Virus record (IMG/VR): IMGVR_UViG_3300021091_004950
Location: 1-24,450 of that record
Length of the DNA: 24,450 nucleotides
Strand: one strand, 5' to 3'
Origin: a virus
The notes beneath the pieces are model-generated. The model had not been told where the DNA came from. It saw nothing but the letters and a program-made list of their open reading frames with translations, and did not search any database. The position numbers and the translations under genes are program-made. Below are positions 13,871 to 21,386 of the stretch, one piece after another (position 1 is the first letter of the stretch; each line of letters opens with the position of its first letter).

Positions 13871-14458
13871 ATGATAATTAAAGATATTAAGTCGTACGAC
13901 GGAAAGCTTCTACATTCTAGATTTGCATATAAATTTTTTAGAGATAGGACTCTACCGATAGGCAATATTATTGCATTTCGTGCCCCGATGTATGTAGAAG
14001 CAGAAGGAATGATAGATTCCGAAGACGTTATTAACAATGATTTTATTTACAGTGATGATGCAATTAATTTTTTATGGGAGATTCCTAATCTAGATTCATT
14101 CGGTGCAGTTGCTTATCAGCGCCTACTTAATACACAGATTGCGCAAATTCTTTCTAATAATTACTTAAAAGCTCCTATCGAGGTCGATGGCGATGATTTA
14201 ATTGTTCACAAAGAACATACTCAAGGTGGAATTACACAGCCAAAAGGTAAGTGTTCAGTAAGCATTACATACGTAAAGAATGGTGTTGCTCTAGGCCATA
14301 CAGGAATTAATGTGAGTGCTGGTAAAAAAGCCCCTGCCTTCGCTTTTTCTACTAATTTAACAGATGATCAAGTTAATAGCTTTATGGGAGATGTTGTTAA
14401 GTTGTTTTACGAATTAAATGATAATTTGTTTATTGCCACTACAAAAGTTATTTGTTGA
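13871..14458 (+). CDS. DUF366-family protein (possible 7-deazaguanine enzyme)
   Basis: 195 residues, the usual length of DUF366, a family best known from archaea. Matching segments are YDGKLLHSRFAYKFF (9-23), IIAFRAPMYVEAEGMIDSED (33-52), IYSDDAINFLWEI (59-71), AYQRLLNTQIAQIL (81-94), KCSVSITYVKNG and GHTGINV. No membrane segment or metal cluster. The family's biochemistry was long unknown. I recall, without being able to check, that a DUF366 protein was proposed as a deazaguanine-modifying phage enzyme (a CDG decarboxylase). That would fit FolE, QueD and QueE in the same window. It overlaps the next gene by 1 base. Family call is good; function is inference. Confidence 0.75.
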   Translation: MIIKDIKSYDGKLLHSRFAYKFFRDRTLPIGNIIAFRAPMYVEAEGMIDSEDVINNDFIYSDDAINFLWEIPNLDSFGAVAYQRLLNTQIAQILSNNYLKAPIEVDGDDLIVHKEHTQGGITQPKGKCSVSITYVKNGVALGHTGINVSAGKKAPAFAFSTNLTDDQVNSFMGDVVKLFYELNDNLFIATTKVIC

Positions 14459-14826
14459 TGACTATATTTGATTATATCTCGAGTATACTGTTTACTAAAA
14501 AAAAGATATCAACAACAATCGATGCGGAAACTGAGTTTGTTCCTTTTTTAGTAAATAGGTGGCTAAGTATGTATTCATCACCCTGTGCTAAAATTGCTAA
14601 TACTATTAATCGTTATTTATCTACACTTAATAAATTAGAAATTTATAATTTATGTGTAGCTTGCTTTGATAGGCAGCCTAATAAAAAAATTAATTATTTT
14701 AAAAGATCAAGAGAAGACGATAAAAAAATAAATGAAGATATTGTAAAAAAGATAGCATCTGCTAAGGAGCTCTCGATTCGTGAAGTAAAAGAATATTTTA
14801 AACTGTTGAATTATAAGGCTGAATAA
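14458..14826 (+). CDS. Probable clamp-loader small subunit (gp62-like)
   Basis: 122 residues from ATG 14458, which overlaps the upstream stop by one base (TGATG). Two TTG codons in frame just upstream are less likely starts. FVPFLVNRWLSMYSSPCAKI followed by ANTINRYL recalls the FxPFxxNRxLSxxPDxxxxxNxxN pattern of T4-like gp62 proteins. The end, KELSIREVKEYFKLL, resembles their usual C-terminal helix. In T4, gp62 with gp44 loads the sliding clamp gp45 onto DNA. No gp44 is visible in the window. The match rests on remembered sequence patterns, so the assignment is tentative. Confidence 0.5.
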   Translation: MTIFDYISSILFTKKKISTTIDAETEFVPFLVNRWLSMYSSPCAKIANTINRYLSTLNKLEIYNLCVACFDRQPNKKINYFKRSREDDKKINEDIVKKIASAKELSIREVKEYFKLLNYKAE

Positions 14827-14829
14827 ATA
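14822..14829 (+). promoter_or_regulatory. Late promoter motif AATAAATA
   Basis: AATAAATA overlaps the stop codon of the gp62-like gene and ends 9 bases before the ATG at 14839. Confidence 0.4.
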
Positions 14830-14838
14830 AGTGGTTAT

Positions 14839-15300
14839 ATGCCTTTAAATATTGATGTCTTACCTGTCCAAAAAAGTTTAATTGATTTAGCCGAATTACC
14901 CAAGAATTCATTTAATTCCGTTTTTTACGGATATAATTTAAAATCACTTTTAGATGATGTATTATTAGTTAAGTTTGCGGATGAAACAGAAGACGGTACA
15001 TCTATTGTTAGAAATGGTATAGTTGTTCCTATTAATGTTGACACAAAAGCATGGCGTATTGGGGAAATTATTTTAGCAGGCCCTAATGCAAAGCATACCA
15101 AGCCAGGCGATTTTGTTTGTTTCCCTAACAATTTAGGTATCCCGGTAGCTAATATTGATATAGATGGTTATGGCACTCTTAAGAAAGGCATATTCTTAAA
15201 CGAGCAAAGAATTTTTGGTGTATGCTCAGTACGAAAAGATAATGAAAGTGTCGCTAGCCACATTAAAAAATCTTCTTCTAACCAACGTAGCAGAAATTAA
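14839..15300 (+). CDS. GroES-like co-chaperonin (gp31-like)
   Basis: 153 residues. The core DDVLLVKFADETEDGT (39-54), GIVVPINVDTKAWRIGEIIL (60-79) and GPNAKHTKPGDFVCFP (81-96) has the GroES layout: a first beta strand with an exposed loop, then a G-x-V-x-x-G-type strand and a KxGDxVxFP turn. Phage co-chaperonins such as T4 gp31 replace host GroES so that GroEL can fold the large capsid protein gp23, which this phage encodes further downstream. N- and C-terminal extensions of about 35 and 25 residues are longer than in GroES (about 97 aa). The 3' end overlaps the next gene by 59 bases. Confidence 0.7.
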   Translation: MPLNIDVLPVQKSLIDLAELPKNSFNSVFYGYNLKSLLDDVLLVKFADETEDGTSIVRNGIVVPINVDTKAWRIGEIILAGPNAKHTKPGDFVCFPNNLGIPVANIDIDGYGTLKKGIFLNEQRIFGVCSVRKDNESVASHIKKSSSNQRSRN

Positions 15301-15619
15301 ATTTCTGCGTCGAAGGTCTAAACCTGGTACACCTCCAACCAGGCGCATGCTATGTACAAACTCACTACAATTATTAATGAGCCCCGAAGGGCGGTTAGCA
15401 CTTAATTATAGAAGAGCTATTAATATGCCTAAGTTTAATCCGGATGCAAAGAATTTAATTATTACTTGGGATATTTTTATGCAGGACTATCGATGTATTA
15501 ATGTGGCAACATGTGATTTAATAAATGTTATTCCAGCAAATAAAACGTTTTGGAATTTTTTTAATCAAAGACTCGCTCTTTTATCGACAAATGAAAAAGT
15601 AAGGTTTATGAATACATGA
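15242..15619 (+). CDS. SH3 beta-barrel protein, DUF2693-like
   Basis: 125 residues from ATG 15242 (MKVSLATLKNLLLTNVAEIK). Upstream in-frame TTG/GTG codons would lengthen the overlap with the co-chaperonin gene. The core pattern is xEIKFLRRRxxPGTPPTRRMLCTN, then MPKFNPDAKNLIITWDIFMQ and DYRCINV. This matches the small DUF2693/SH3-barrel proteins of T4-like phages (xxVEVTFTKxxGxxRxMxCTL, then VWDxxxxxWR). Function unknown. The 59-base overlap with the previous gene is unusually long for this genome. The stop overlaps the next ATG (ATGA). Confidence 0.55.
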   Translation: MKVSLATLKNLLLTNVAEIKFLRRRSKPGTPPTRRMLCTNSLQLLMSPEGRLALNYRRAINMPKFNPDAKNLIITWDIFMQDYRCINVATCDLINVIPANKTFWNFFNQRLALLSTNEKVRFMNT

Positions 15620-15963
15620 CATCGCCTGAAATAATAGAAAAAAATTTAGAATCGTATTTACAGAAGCGAGTAGTATTTGCTTTAGAAAATAAAATTCTCA
15701 AAAAAGGTAGATTAATATTATTTTGTATTAAAGATTTTTTCTGTATTTTTACTTTAATTTGTGAAGAAAAAAATAATAAAAAAATAGTTTATGAAATACC
15801 TTACCCTTTTGAATTTACACAAACCCCTACAAGATTGATTTTTGATTACACTGTAACTTCTTTTATACAAGGAAAACAGGATGTTTTATCTGCATTTAAA
15901 AAAATTAATATAGGCAAACCGTCTAAGCTTTTAAATAAAAAAGTCTACCTACAGACAGTTTAA
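15616..15963 (+). CDS. Hypothetical protein, 115 aa
   Basis: Not recognised. Alternating hydrophobic strands (LILFCIKDFFCIFTLICEEK) followed by a charged turn and YEIPYPFEF suggest a small beta-sheet domain. No metal or nucleotide motif. No true membrane helix, since the hydrophobic run is interrupted by charged residues. It is coupled to the upstream gene by an ATGA overlap and followed by the helicase promoter. Confidence 0.65.
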   Translation: MTSPEIIEKNLESYLQKRVVFALENKILKKGRLILFCIKDFFCIFTLICEEKNNKKIVYEIPYPFEFTQTPTRLIFDYTVTSFIQGKQDVLSAFKKINIGKPSKLLNKKVYLQTV

Positions 15964-15980
15964 TAACATAAAGAAGCAGT

Positions 15981-15991
15981 TATAATATAAT
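15981..15991 (+). promoter_or_regulatory. Two overlapping TATAAT -10 boxes before the helicase gene
   Basis: TATAATATAAT contains two perfect -10 boxes (15981-15986 and 15986-15991). The first ends 6 bases and the second 1 base before the GTG at 15993. No good -35 box is visible (TTTAAT or ATAACA at best). Confidence 0.4.
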
Positions 15992-15992
15992 A

Positions 15993-17624
15993 GTGTTTAG
16001 CAGATATATACACCATTTTCCTAGGGAATATAATCCTAGTGATAAACAGGTTGAGCTAATAAAAGGTGTAGAGCGAGCCTTTAATAGAGGTAAAAAATTT
16101 GTTATATGTTGTGCTCCAACAGGGTCTGGTAAAAGCTTTTTAGCTAAAACGTTATCTGGACTAAGCTCTGGGCCGACAGAAAAATTTATTGAAAGTATTA
16201 GATCGTATTCAGCTTACAAGCAGGATTTTGCAGGAAATTATATTAATGAAATCGATTGTATGTCACAACCCCCGTTTGGTACCTTTACATTAACTATAAC
16301 AAAATCATTACAAGACCAATACCTTAACTTGTTTCCTGATACTAATATTTTAAAAGGTAAGACAAATTATATATGCGACGTTGATCCAGCATTTGATGTT
16401 GAAACAGCTCCATGTGTTCTTGTACCAAAAATAAAAGATGAATGTTGGGAAAAAAATAGATGCCCATATTATAATGCACGCAACACATCTGTTCTATCAA
16501 AATTTGCGGTTTTAAATTATAAAATGTTCTTATCACTACCTAATCATATTAAAAGAAAAAATTTTATAATTTGTGATGAAGCATCTGAATTAGAAGATGA
16601 ACTAATAAAAAGATTTTCAGCTGAAATAAGCTACGAGCGTTTAAAATTATATGGAATAGAGTGCCCTACTTTGCTAACAGATAGTTTTGATAAAACAAGA
16701 ACTTGGATTAGTGAGCTCATTTTTAATATAAGTGAAAAGACTAACCAGCTTATAAACCGAGTAAATAAAAAGCAACGAACTTTATCACAGCCAGAAAAAA
16801 TAAAACTGCAATATTTAAAAACTCTTTATAGCTCTCTTCTGGCAGTAGATAATTTATGGAAAGACTGTGAATATGTTATTGATAAGGACAGTAAACGAGT
16901 TGTACTAACCCCGTTAAGAGTTAATAAGCTGACAAAATATGTTTTTGATTATGCAGATAATGTAGTTTTAATGTCAGCTACAATTATTGATCATAAAAAT
17001 TTTGCTAAAAATTTAGGGATAGAGGATTACGAGTATGTTGAAGTTGATAGTGATTTTGATGCACAGAAATCACCGATTTACGTTTCATCAAAAAATAAAC
17101 TCAATTATAAAAATTTAACTAATACTTTGCCTTCAATTTGTACACAAATTAAAACGCTTACAGATCATCATAATCAAGAGAAAGGAATTGTACATACCCA
17201 TTCCATGGAAATAACAAATTTTATAAAAAACAAACTTAGTAATAGTAAGAGATTTTTATTTAGAGATGAACTAATGAACAATGAGGAAATATTAAAAGAG
17301 CATTATGAATCAGATTTACCCACGATCTTAGTTTCACCTTCGCTTGCTTTTGGGGTAGACCTTAAAGATCATTATGCGAGATTTCAGATTATAGTAAAGC
17401 TACCTTATCCACCTTTATCGTCAAAACATATTAAAAAGAGATTTGAACAAGATAAAGAATGGTATGAAAATAAGATGTTAAATGCGTTGGTTCAAGCATG
17501 CGGTAGAGCAACTCGTAGTAAAAACGACTTTTCTACTACATATATACTTGATGGTAATGTTGTTAACGTATTAAAAAGATGTAAGCATAAGCTTCCAAAA
17601 TCTTTTATTGATAGGGTTTGTTAA
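15993..17624 (+). CDS. XPD/DinG-like superfamily 2 helicase with Fe-S cluster motif
   Basis: 543 residues. Walker A is APTGSGKS (41-48), Walker B is DEAS (195-198, DEAH in relatives), and motif III-like VLMSATI lies near 336. VSPSLAFGVDLKD and QACGRATRSKND near 490-515 are motifs V and VI. Cys128, Cys141, Cys151 and Cys157, in the context GKTNYIC to CPYY, match the four-cysteine 4Fe-4S insertion of XPD/Rad3/DinG helicases. These are 5'-3' DNA helicases acting on D-loops, R-loops and replication obstacles. Start is GTG; the next in-frame ATG would lose Walker A. It probably acts in phage DNA replication or recombination. Confidence 0.85.
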   Translation: MFSRYIHHFPREYNPSDKQVELIKGVERAFNRGKKFVICCAPTGSGKSFLAKTLSGLSSGPTEKFIESIRSYSAYKQDFAGNYINEIDCMSQPPFGTFTLTITKSLQDQYLNLFPDTNILKGKTNYICDVDPAFDVETAPCVLVPKIKDECWEKNRCPYYNARNTSVLSKFAVLNYKMFLSLPNHIKRKNFIICDEASELEDELIKRFSAEISYERLKLYGIECPTLLTDSFDKTRTWISELIFNISEKTNQLINRVNKKQRTLSQPEKIKLQYLKTLYSSLLAVDNLWKDCEYVIDKDSKRVVLTPLRVNKLTKYVFDYADNVVLMSATIIDHKNFAKNLGIEDYEYVEVDSDFDAQKSPIYVSSKNKLNYKNLTNTLPSICTQIKTLTDHHNQEKGIVHTHSMEITNFIKNKLSNSKRFLFRDELMNNEEILKEHYESDLPTILVSPSLAFGVDLKDHYARFQIIVKLPYPPLSSKHIKKRFEQDKEWYENKMLNALVQACGRATRSKNDFSTTYILDGNVVNVLKRCKHKLPKSFIDRVC

Positions 17625-17630
17625 TAAATA
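17623..17630 (+). promoter_or_regulatory. Late promoter motif AATAAATA before gp15
   Basis: AATAAATA overlaps the helicase stop codon and ends exactly 5 bases before the GTG at 17636. Since 5 bases is the recurrent spacing in this window, it helps choose GTG 17636 over the in-frame TTG at 17618. Confidence 0.5.
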
Positions 17631-17635
17631 ATATA

Positions 17636-18448
17636 GTGAGGAAAGAAACATTTCACTTTGAGATAAAGGATCTTATTACTCAATTTGTAGCAGCGTTTGA
17701 TGATATTGTAATCAAGCGTTTCAATAAAATTCGAATTCCAGAAAATAAGGTTCAAGTAAGGTATGTGTATGCTCCTAAGCAAAGGGTTTTATATGATTTG
17801 GTTAATAAGGCACAAAATTTAACTGTACCTGTTATTGCTGTTAATATTAATAGTATTAGTAGAGATGAAACCCGGGTGTTTAACAAACTAGGAGGGTTCT
17901 ATATTGCCAGAGGTACCGGAGAAAAAGATACTCAAATTAATTCACAATTCTATAGAACGCCAGTACCAGTAAACATTCAAATTAATATGTCAGTTATTAC
18001 AAAATTTCAAACCGATATGGATCAGATTCTTTCTAACTTTATTCCTTACAATAACCCATATATAATTATTTCTTGGAAAGTACCTAATGAAATTGCTGCC
18101 TCAGCTGTCCCTCAAGAAATAAGAAGTGAAGTTCTTTGGGATGGCGGGGTTACTTTGTCTTACCCCACAGATATTGCTGCTAATGAAAAATATAGAATAG
18201 TAGGAGATACTGCATTCACTATAAAAGGTTGGCTATTTCCTTATGTACAGCCTCCGGTTAGTAACATATATACAGTACAAGCTAATTTCCGCACTTCTTC
18301 ACTTATAACAACTTATGATGAATTATCTGGATCCACATATGTATATCCTGTAAGTACGGGGTTAATTAACGAGACAGAGTCATTTACACTATCATCTAAC
18401 CCTTCATTGACAGAAATTACTTGGTATAATACTCTATACGGTTCATGA
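17636..18448 (+). CDS. gp15: Tail sheath stabiliser (gp15-like)
   Basis: 270 residues from GTG 17636 (read as Met-Arg-Lys-Glu-Thr). Segments line up with T4 gp15 (272 aa): FDDIVIKRFNKI, then VQVRYVYAPKQRVLYDL, with T4 FSNIQIKR and RVPITYASKEHFM. PVNIQINMSVITKFQTDMDQ with its following IPYNNPYIII corresponds to T4 MIYELSIFTRYEDDM and LPYFQPHF. FTIKGWLFPYVQPP matches T4 FEVNGWMYPPV. gp15 caps the tail terminus and fixes the sheath before head joining. It sits 47 bases upstream of the portal gene with its own late motif. T4 has gp16-gp19 between these genes; here they are absent. Confidence 0.82.
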   Translation: MRKETFHFEIKDLITQFVAAFDDIVIKRFNKIRIPENKVQVRYVYAPKQRVLYDLVNKAQNLTVPVIAVNINSISRDETRVFNKLGGFYIARGTGEKDTQINSQFYRTPVPVNIQINMSVITKFQTDMDQILSNFIPYNNPYIIISWKVPNEIAASAVPQEIRSEVLWDGGVTLSYPTDIAANEKYRIVGDTAFTIKGWLFPYVQPPVSNIYTVQANFRTSSLITTYDELSGSTYVYPVSTGLINETESFTLSSNPSLTEITWYNTLYGS

Positions 18449-18475
18449 ATAAACAGTTTAAGTTTTATTTTTTGA

Positions 18476-18483
18476 TATAAATA
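18476..18483 (+). promoter_or_regulatory. T4-type late promoter TATAAATA of gp20
   Basis: An exact TATAAATA ends 12 bases before the ATG at 18496. The intergenic gap is AT-rich and the start has no Shine-Dalgarno sequence. A T-rich run (18465-18473) just upstream might end the gp15 transcript, but no convincing stem precedes it. Confidence 0.6.
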
Positions 18484-18495
18484 TAATATATTCCT

Positions 18496-20280
18496 ATGGC
18501 TCAAGACCCTAATAGAGAAAGTACATTTGGTAGAGATTTGATGAAGTTTATATCTTCAAAACTTCCTTATCAGTCCATAGGGTTTGAAGATAAGGTTAAT
18601 AAACTCAATCCTAAATATCAGGAATTTTTCGATAAAGGTACTAAAAGAGAAGAAGCTCTTTCTCGTCAATCGATTTCTTCCTCCCTAACTTTTACAGATG
18701 ATCTTTATGCCAATGTAGTTCAAAACAAAGACTATCATAACTTTATGTATGCAAATCTACAACCCGACAAGGGTCGTAGGTTAATGGATTACAGAGTAAT
18801 GGCTGCGTTTTCGGAAGTAGCTGATGCTTTAGATGAGATATGCGATGAATTTATTAATAAAGATGATAACGGTGATATTGTAAAGCTTAAATTTAAAACT
18901 TCAACTTTGTCAGAAGAACAAAAAGAAAGACTTAAGAAAGAATTTCAGAAATATATAGGCTTTTTTGATCTTGAAAATAAAGGATGGGAATATCTAAGAC
19001 AGCTTTTAGTGGATGCCGAGCTTTATTGGGAACATATTATTCATAAAAAGTTTCCTGAGGAAGGTATTCTTGGTGTTGTCACGGTACCTTCTGACTTAAT
19101 TGATCCTATTTTTGAAAATGTACAAAATCAAATTGTTCGTGGTTATTTGCTACGTAAAAATATTTATGATGTAAAGAACCCAGGTAAAGTTGCTAAAGTA
19201 GAATTAGTGCCTATGGACGTTAATCAGATTACCTATATTAATTCTGGTATTTGGAACGAGTCAAAAACTCTAAGACTTCCGTTCATAGAAAATGCGCGTC
19301 GCGCTTACAGACAACTTTCTCTTATAGAAGATGCAATCGTAATTTATCGCTTAGTCCGTGCACCAGAGCGTTTAGTATTTAACGTAGATGTGGGCAATAT
19401 GGCACCTCCTAAGGCAGAAGCATATCTACGTAAACTTATGCAAAATTATTGGTCGCGTAGAACTTATGATGCCGACCAAGGTGCTACTGTACAAAAATTT
19501 AACCCGCAATCAATGCTTGACAGTTTTTGGTTTGCTAAAAGACAAGGCTCAACCGGTACTGAAGTAGTTCAACTTCCCGGTGGAGCTAATCTTGGCGAAT
19601 TAACAGACTTAATGTACTTTGTACAAAAGCTTTACAAATCCTTAAAAGTACCCGTAACAAGATTAAATGTTGAGGATGTATTTAAAGACGGTACGGATAT
19701 TCTCAGAGAAGAATTAAAATTTGCTAGATTTATTATTCGTCAACAGCAGCGTTTTGCTGGAGGTCTTAAAAACGGTTTTGTTACTCATCTCAAGCTTCGT
19801 AAGATGTGGGAAGAATACAAGCTTCGCGAAATTGATATAGATCTCGCATTTAATGTACCGACAAACTTTTACGAACTTAGAGAAAATCAAAAGTTTCAAC
19901 TTAAAGCAGAAAACTTTAATTCTATTACTCAAAGTGATCTTGTATCAAAAACTTATGCTCAAAAGAAATATCTTGGATGGACGGATACTGATATTATGGC
20001 TAATAGAGAATTTTTAAGAAAAGATAGGGAACTACTTTGGGAGTTAGATCAAATTACCAATGGAGGCCCTAACTGGAAAGAGCTTGGAGCTGTTACACCG
20101 GGTCAAGGAGCCGAAGGCGGTGGAGCGGGTGAGGGTGGTGTAGCAGGTGGTGGATCGGCTTTGCCGCCTCAATTTGGTCCTGCCCCAGCTACAGCAGGCG
20201 GCGAGGCAGGAACAGCAGCAGGTGGTGCTGAAGCCGGGCCTGCTGGAGGTGCAGCTGCACCAGCGGCTCCTGCGGCTTAA
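18496..20280 (+). CDS. gp20: Portal vertex protein (gp20)
   Basis: 594 residues against about 520-560 in T4-like relatives. The portal dodecamer forms the DNA gate at one capsid vertex and nucleates head assembly. DYRVMAAFSEVADALDEICD (96-115), RAPERLVFNVDVGNMAPPKA near 297, and SFWFAKRQGSTGTEVVQLPG with LYKSLKVPVTRL near 350-400 match T4 gp20 closely. The extra length is a C-terminal tail (residues 536-594, bases 20101-20277) made almost only of Gly, Ala, Pro and Glu. Its base composition is much more GC-rich than the rest of the gene. The start follows a late promoter. Confidence 0.95.
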   Translation: MAQDPNRESTFGRDLMKFISSKLPYQSIGFEDKVNKLNPKYQEFFDKGTKREEALSRQSISSSLTFTDDLYANVVQNKDYHNFMYANLQPDKGRRLMDYRVMAAFSEVADALDEICDEFINKDDNGDIVKLKFKTSTLSEEQKERLKKEFQKYIGFFDLENKGWEYLRQLLVDAELYWEHIIHKKFPEEGILGVVTVPSDLIDPIFENVQNQIVRGYLLRKNIYDVKNPGKVAKVELVPMDVNQITYINSGIWNESKTLRLPFIENARRAYRQLSLIEDAIVIYRLVRAPERLVFNVDVGNMAPPKAEAYLRKLMQNYWSRRTYDADQGATVQKFNPQSMLDSFWFAKRQGSTGTEVVQLPGGANLGELTDLMYFVQKLYKSLKVPVTRLNVEDVFKDGTDILREELKFARFIIRQQQRFAGGLKNGFVTHLKLRKMWEEYKLREIDIDLAFNVPTNFYELRENQKFQLKAENFNSITQSDLVSKTYAQKKYLGWTDTDIMANREFLRKDRELLWELDQITNGGPNWKELGAVTPGQGAEGGGAGEGGVAGGGSALPPQFGPAPATAGGEAGTAAGGAEAGPAGGAAAPAAPAA

Positions 20281-20293
20281 TAAGTCTTTAAAG

Positions 20294-20301
20294 TATAAAT
20301 A
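20294..20301 (+). promoter_or_regulatory. T4-type late promoter TATAAATA of gp13
   Basis: An exact TATAAATA ends exactly 5 bases before the ATG at 20307, with no Shine-Dalgarno sequence between. Confidence 0.65.
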
Positions 20302-20306
20302 ACTAT

Positions 20307-21386
20307 ATGGACTGTTCTGAAATTACACCCATATCTGCTTTTCAAAGCACAAATCTTAATAACAAAATAGACTCTTTTACGAGGCTAGGAGATAGAATAG
20401 TAAGGTCTTTAGGCGCACCTCTAATTAATTTAGAAATACATCATGATCAACTGTTTGAAAATATTTCTATTGCTTGTGAAATGTTTGCTAAATATGCAGG
20501 TTTTACAGAAGAAATTTTAGTTTTTGATTCTGATTTATACATCGATGGTAAGGGTATTAAGCTTGATGAACTGTTTAGCATTACACCATATTACAACAAA
20601 GTAATCAATCCTTCTAAAACCGTGTATGTATCTAATAGTGCAATATCTGGTAATGTTTTTTCAACTTCAACCCTATTATCAAGCACATATACAGATGGTA
20701 TATTTAAAAATCAAATTCTTACAACCACGGATTATCTTAGCGTGATTAATTTTAACGGACAATTGGCAGATTACTTTAAACCTTCTGGTAATAATCAAGA
20801 AAAATTTGTTAACAGCTTTGATTATGATGTTATGGATTACAGAAAAGTTGTCGACATTATTGATTTTGAGGAAGGGTCTTCAACTGGTGTTAACACTCTA
20901 TTTACAATTGAGCAAACTCTAGCCCAGCAAACATATTTTAGTTACGCAATGGGTAATTATGGCTTTGATTTAATTAGCTGGTACGTTTTAAAGGACTGGC
21001 TTAAGGTTAGAGAAAAAATGCTTGCTATTAGACGGGCAATGACTTTTGATGATAGAACTCAATATTTAGTAATGTATCCGCCTCCTCGTACCCCGGGGTC
21101 AGGTAGTAGATTTTACGGCGTTATTAACTGCTATGTAGAGAGGCCTTTAAGAGATATTATAAAAGAGCCTTGGGTATATCAATATGCCCTTGCTTTAAGT
21201 AAAATTGCTATCGGTAATGTAAGAGGTAAATATACAGGAACCACAATGTTTGGTGGTGGTACTATAAATTACAATGATTTACTCTCACAAGGTCTTGCAG
21301 AAAAAGAAAAGCTTGAACAAAAGCTATTTGAAGGAGCAGCCACCGGGTTTGGTGATGGTGCACCACCTTCATTCTTTGTAGGATGA
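20307..21386 (+). CDS. gp13: Neck protein (gp13)
   Basis: 359 residues, about 50 more than T4 gp13 (309). IVRSLGAPLINLEIHHDQLF (31-50) and the following ISIACEMFAKYAGF match T4 [20 protein letters not shown]. The C-terminus, WVYQYALALSKIAIGNVRGK, then TMFGGGTINYNDLLSQGLAE and a final PPSFFVG, matches T4 WVKDYATALAKELNGQI, LPGGVTIDGQRLIEEARLE and PPFGILVG. gp13 with gp14 forms the neck that seals the filled head and joins the tail. The extra residues are in the middle, around 90-200. In T4 the gene lies next to gp14/gp15; here it follows the portal gene. The stop overlaps the gp4 start (ATGA). Confidence 0.85.
   Translation: MDCSEITPISAFQSTNLNNKIDSFTRLGDRIVRSLGAPLINLEIHHDQLFENISIACEMFAKYAGFTEEILVFDSDLYIDGKGIKLDELFSITPYYNKVINPSKTVYVSNSAISGNVFSTSTLLSSTYTDGIFKNQILTTTDYLSVINFNGQLADYFKPSGNNQEKFVNSFDYDVMDYRKVVDIIDFEEGSSTGVNTLFTIEQTLAQQTYFSYAMGNYGFDLISWYVLKDWLKVREKMLAIRRAMTFDDRTQYLVMYPPPRTPGSGSRFYGVINCYVERPLRDIIKEPWVYQYALALSKIAIGNVRGKYTGTTMFGGGTINYNDLLSQGLAEKEKLEQKLFEGAATGFGDGAPPSFFVG

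Noticed and set aside
14452-14457. TTG starts for the gp62-like gene
   Set aside because: ATG at 14458 directly follows and forms a standard one-base TGATG overlap with the upstream stop.
15215-15241. Upstream TTG/GTG start of the SH3-barrel gene
   Set aside because: It would lengthen the overlap with the co-chaperonin gene to 86 bases; ATG 15242 gives a typical N-terminus.
17618-17635. In-frame TTG start 18 bases upstream of GTG 17636 for gp15
   Set aside because: It lies inside the helicase stop region and upstream of the late motif; GTG 17636 is exactly 5 bases after AATAAATA, as at other genes.
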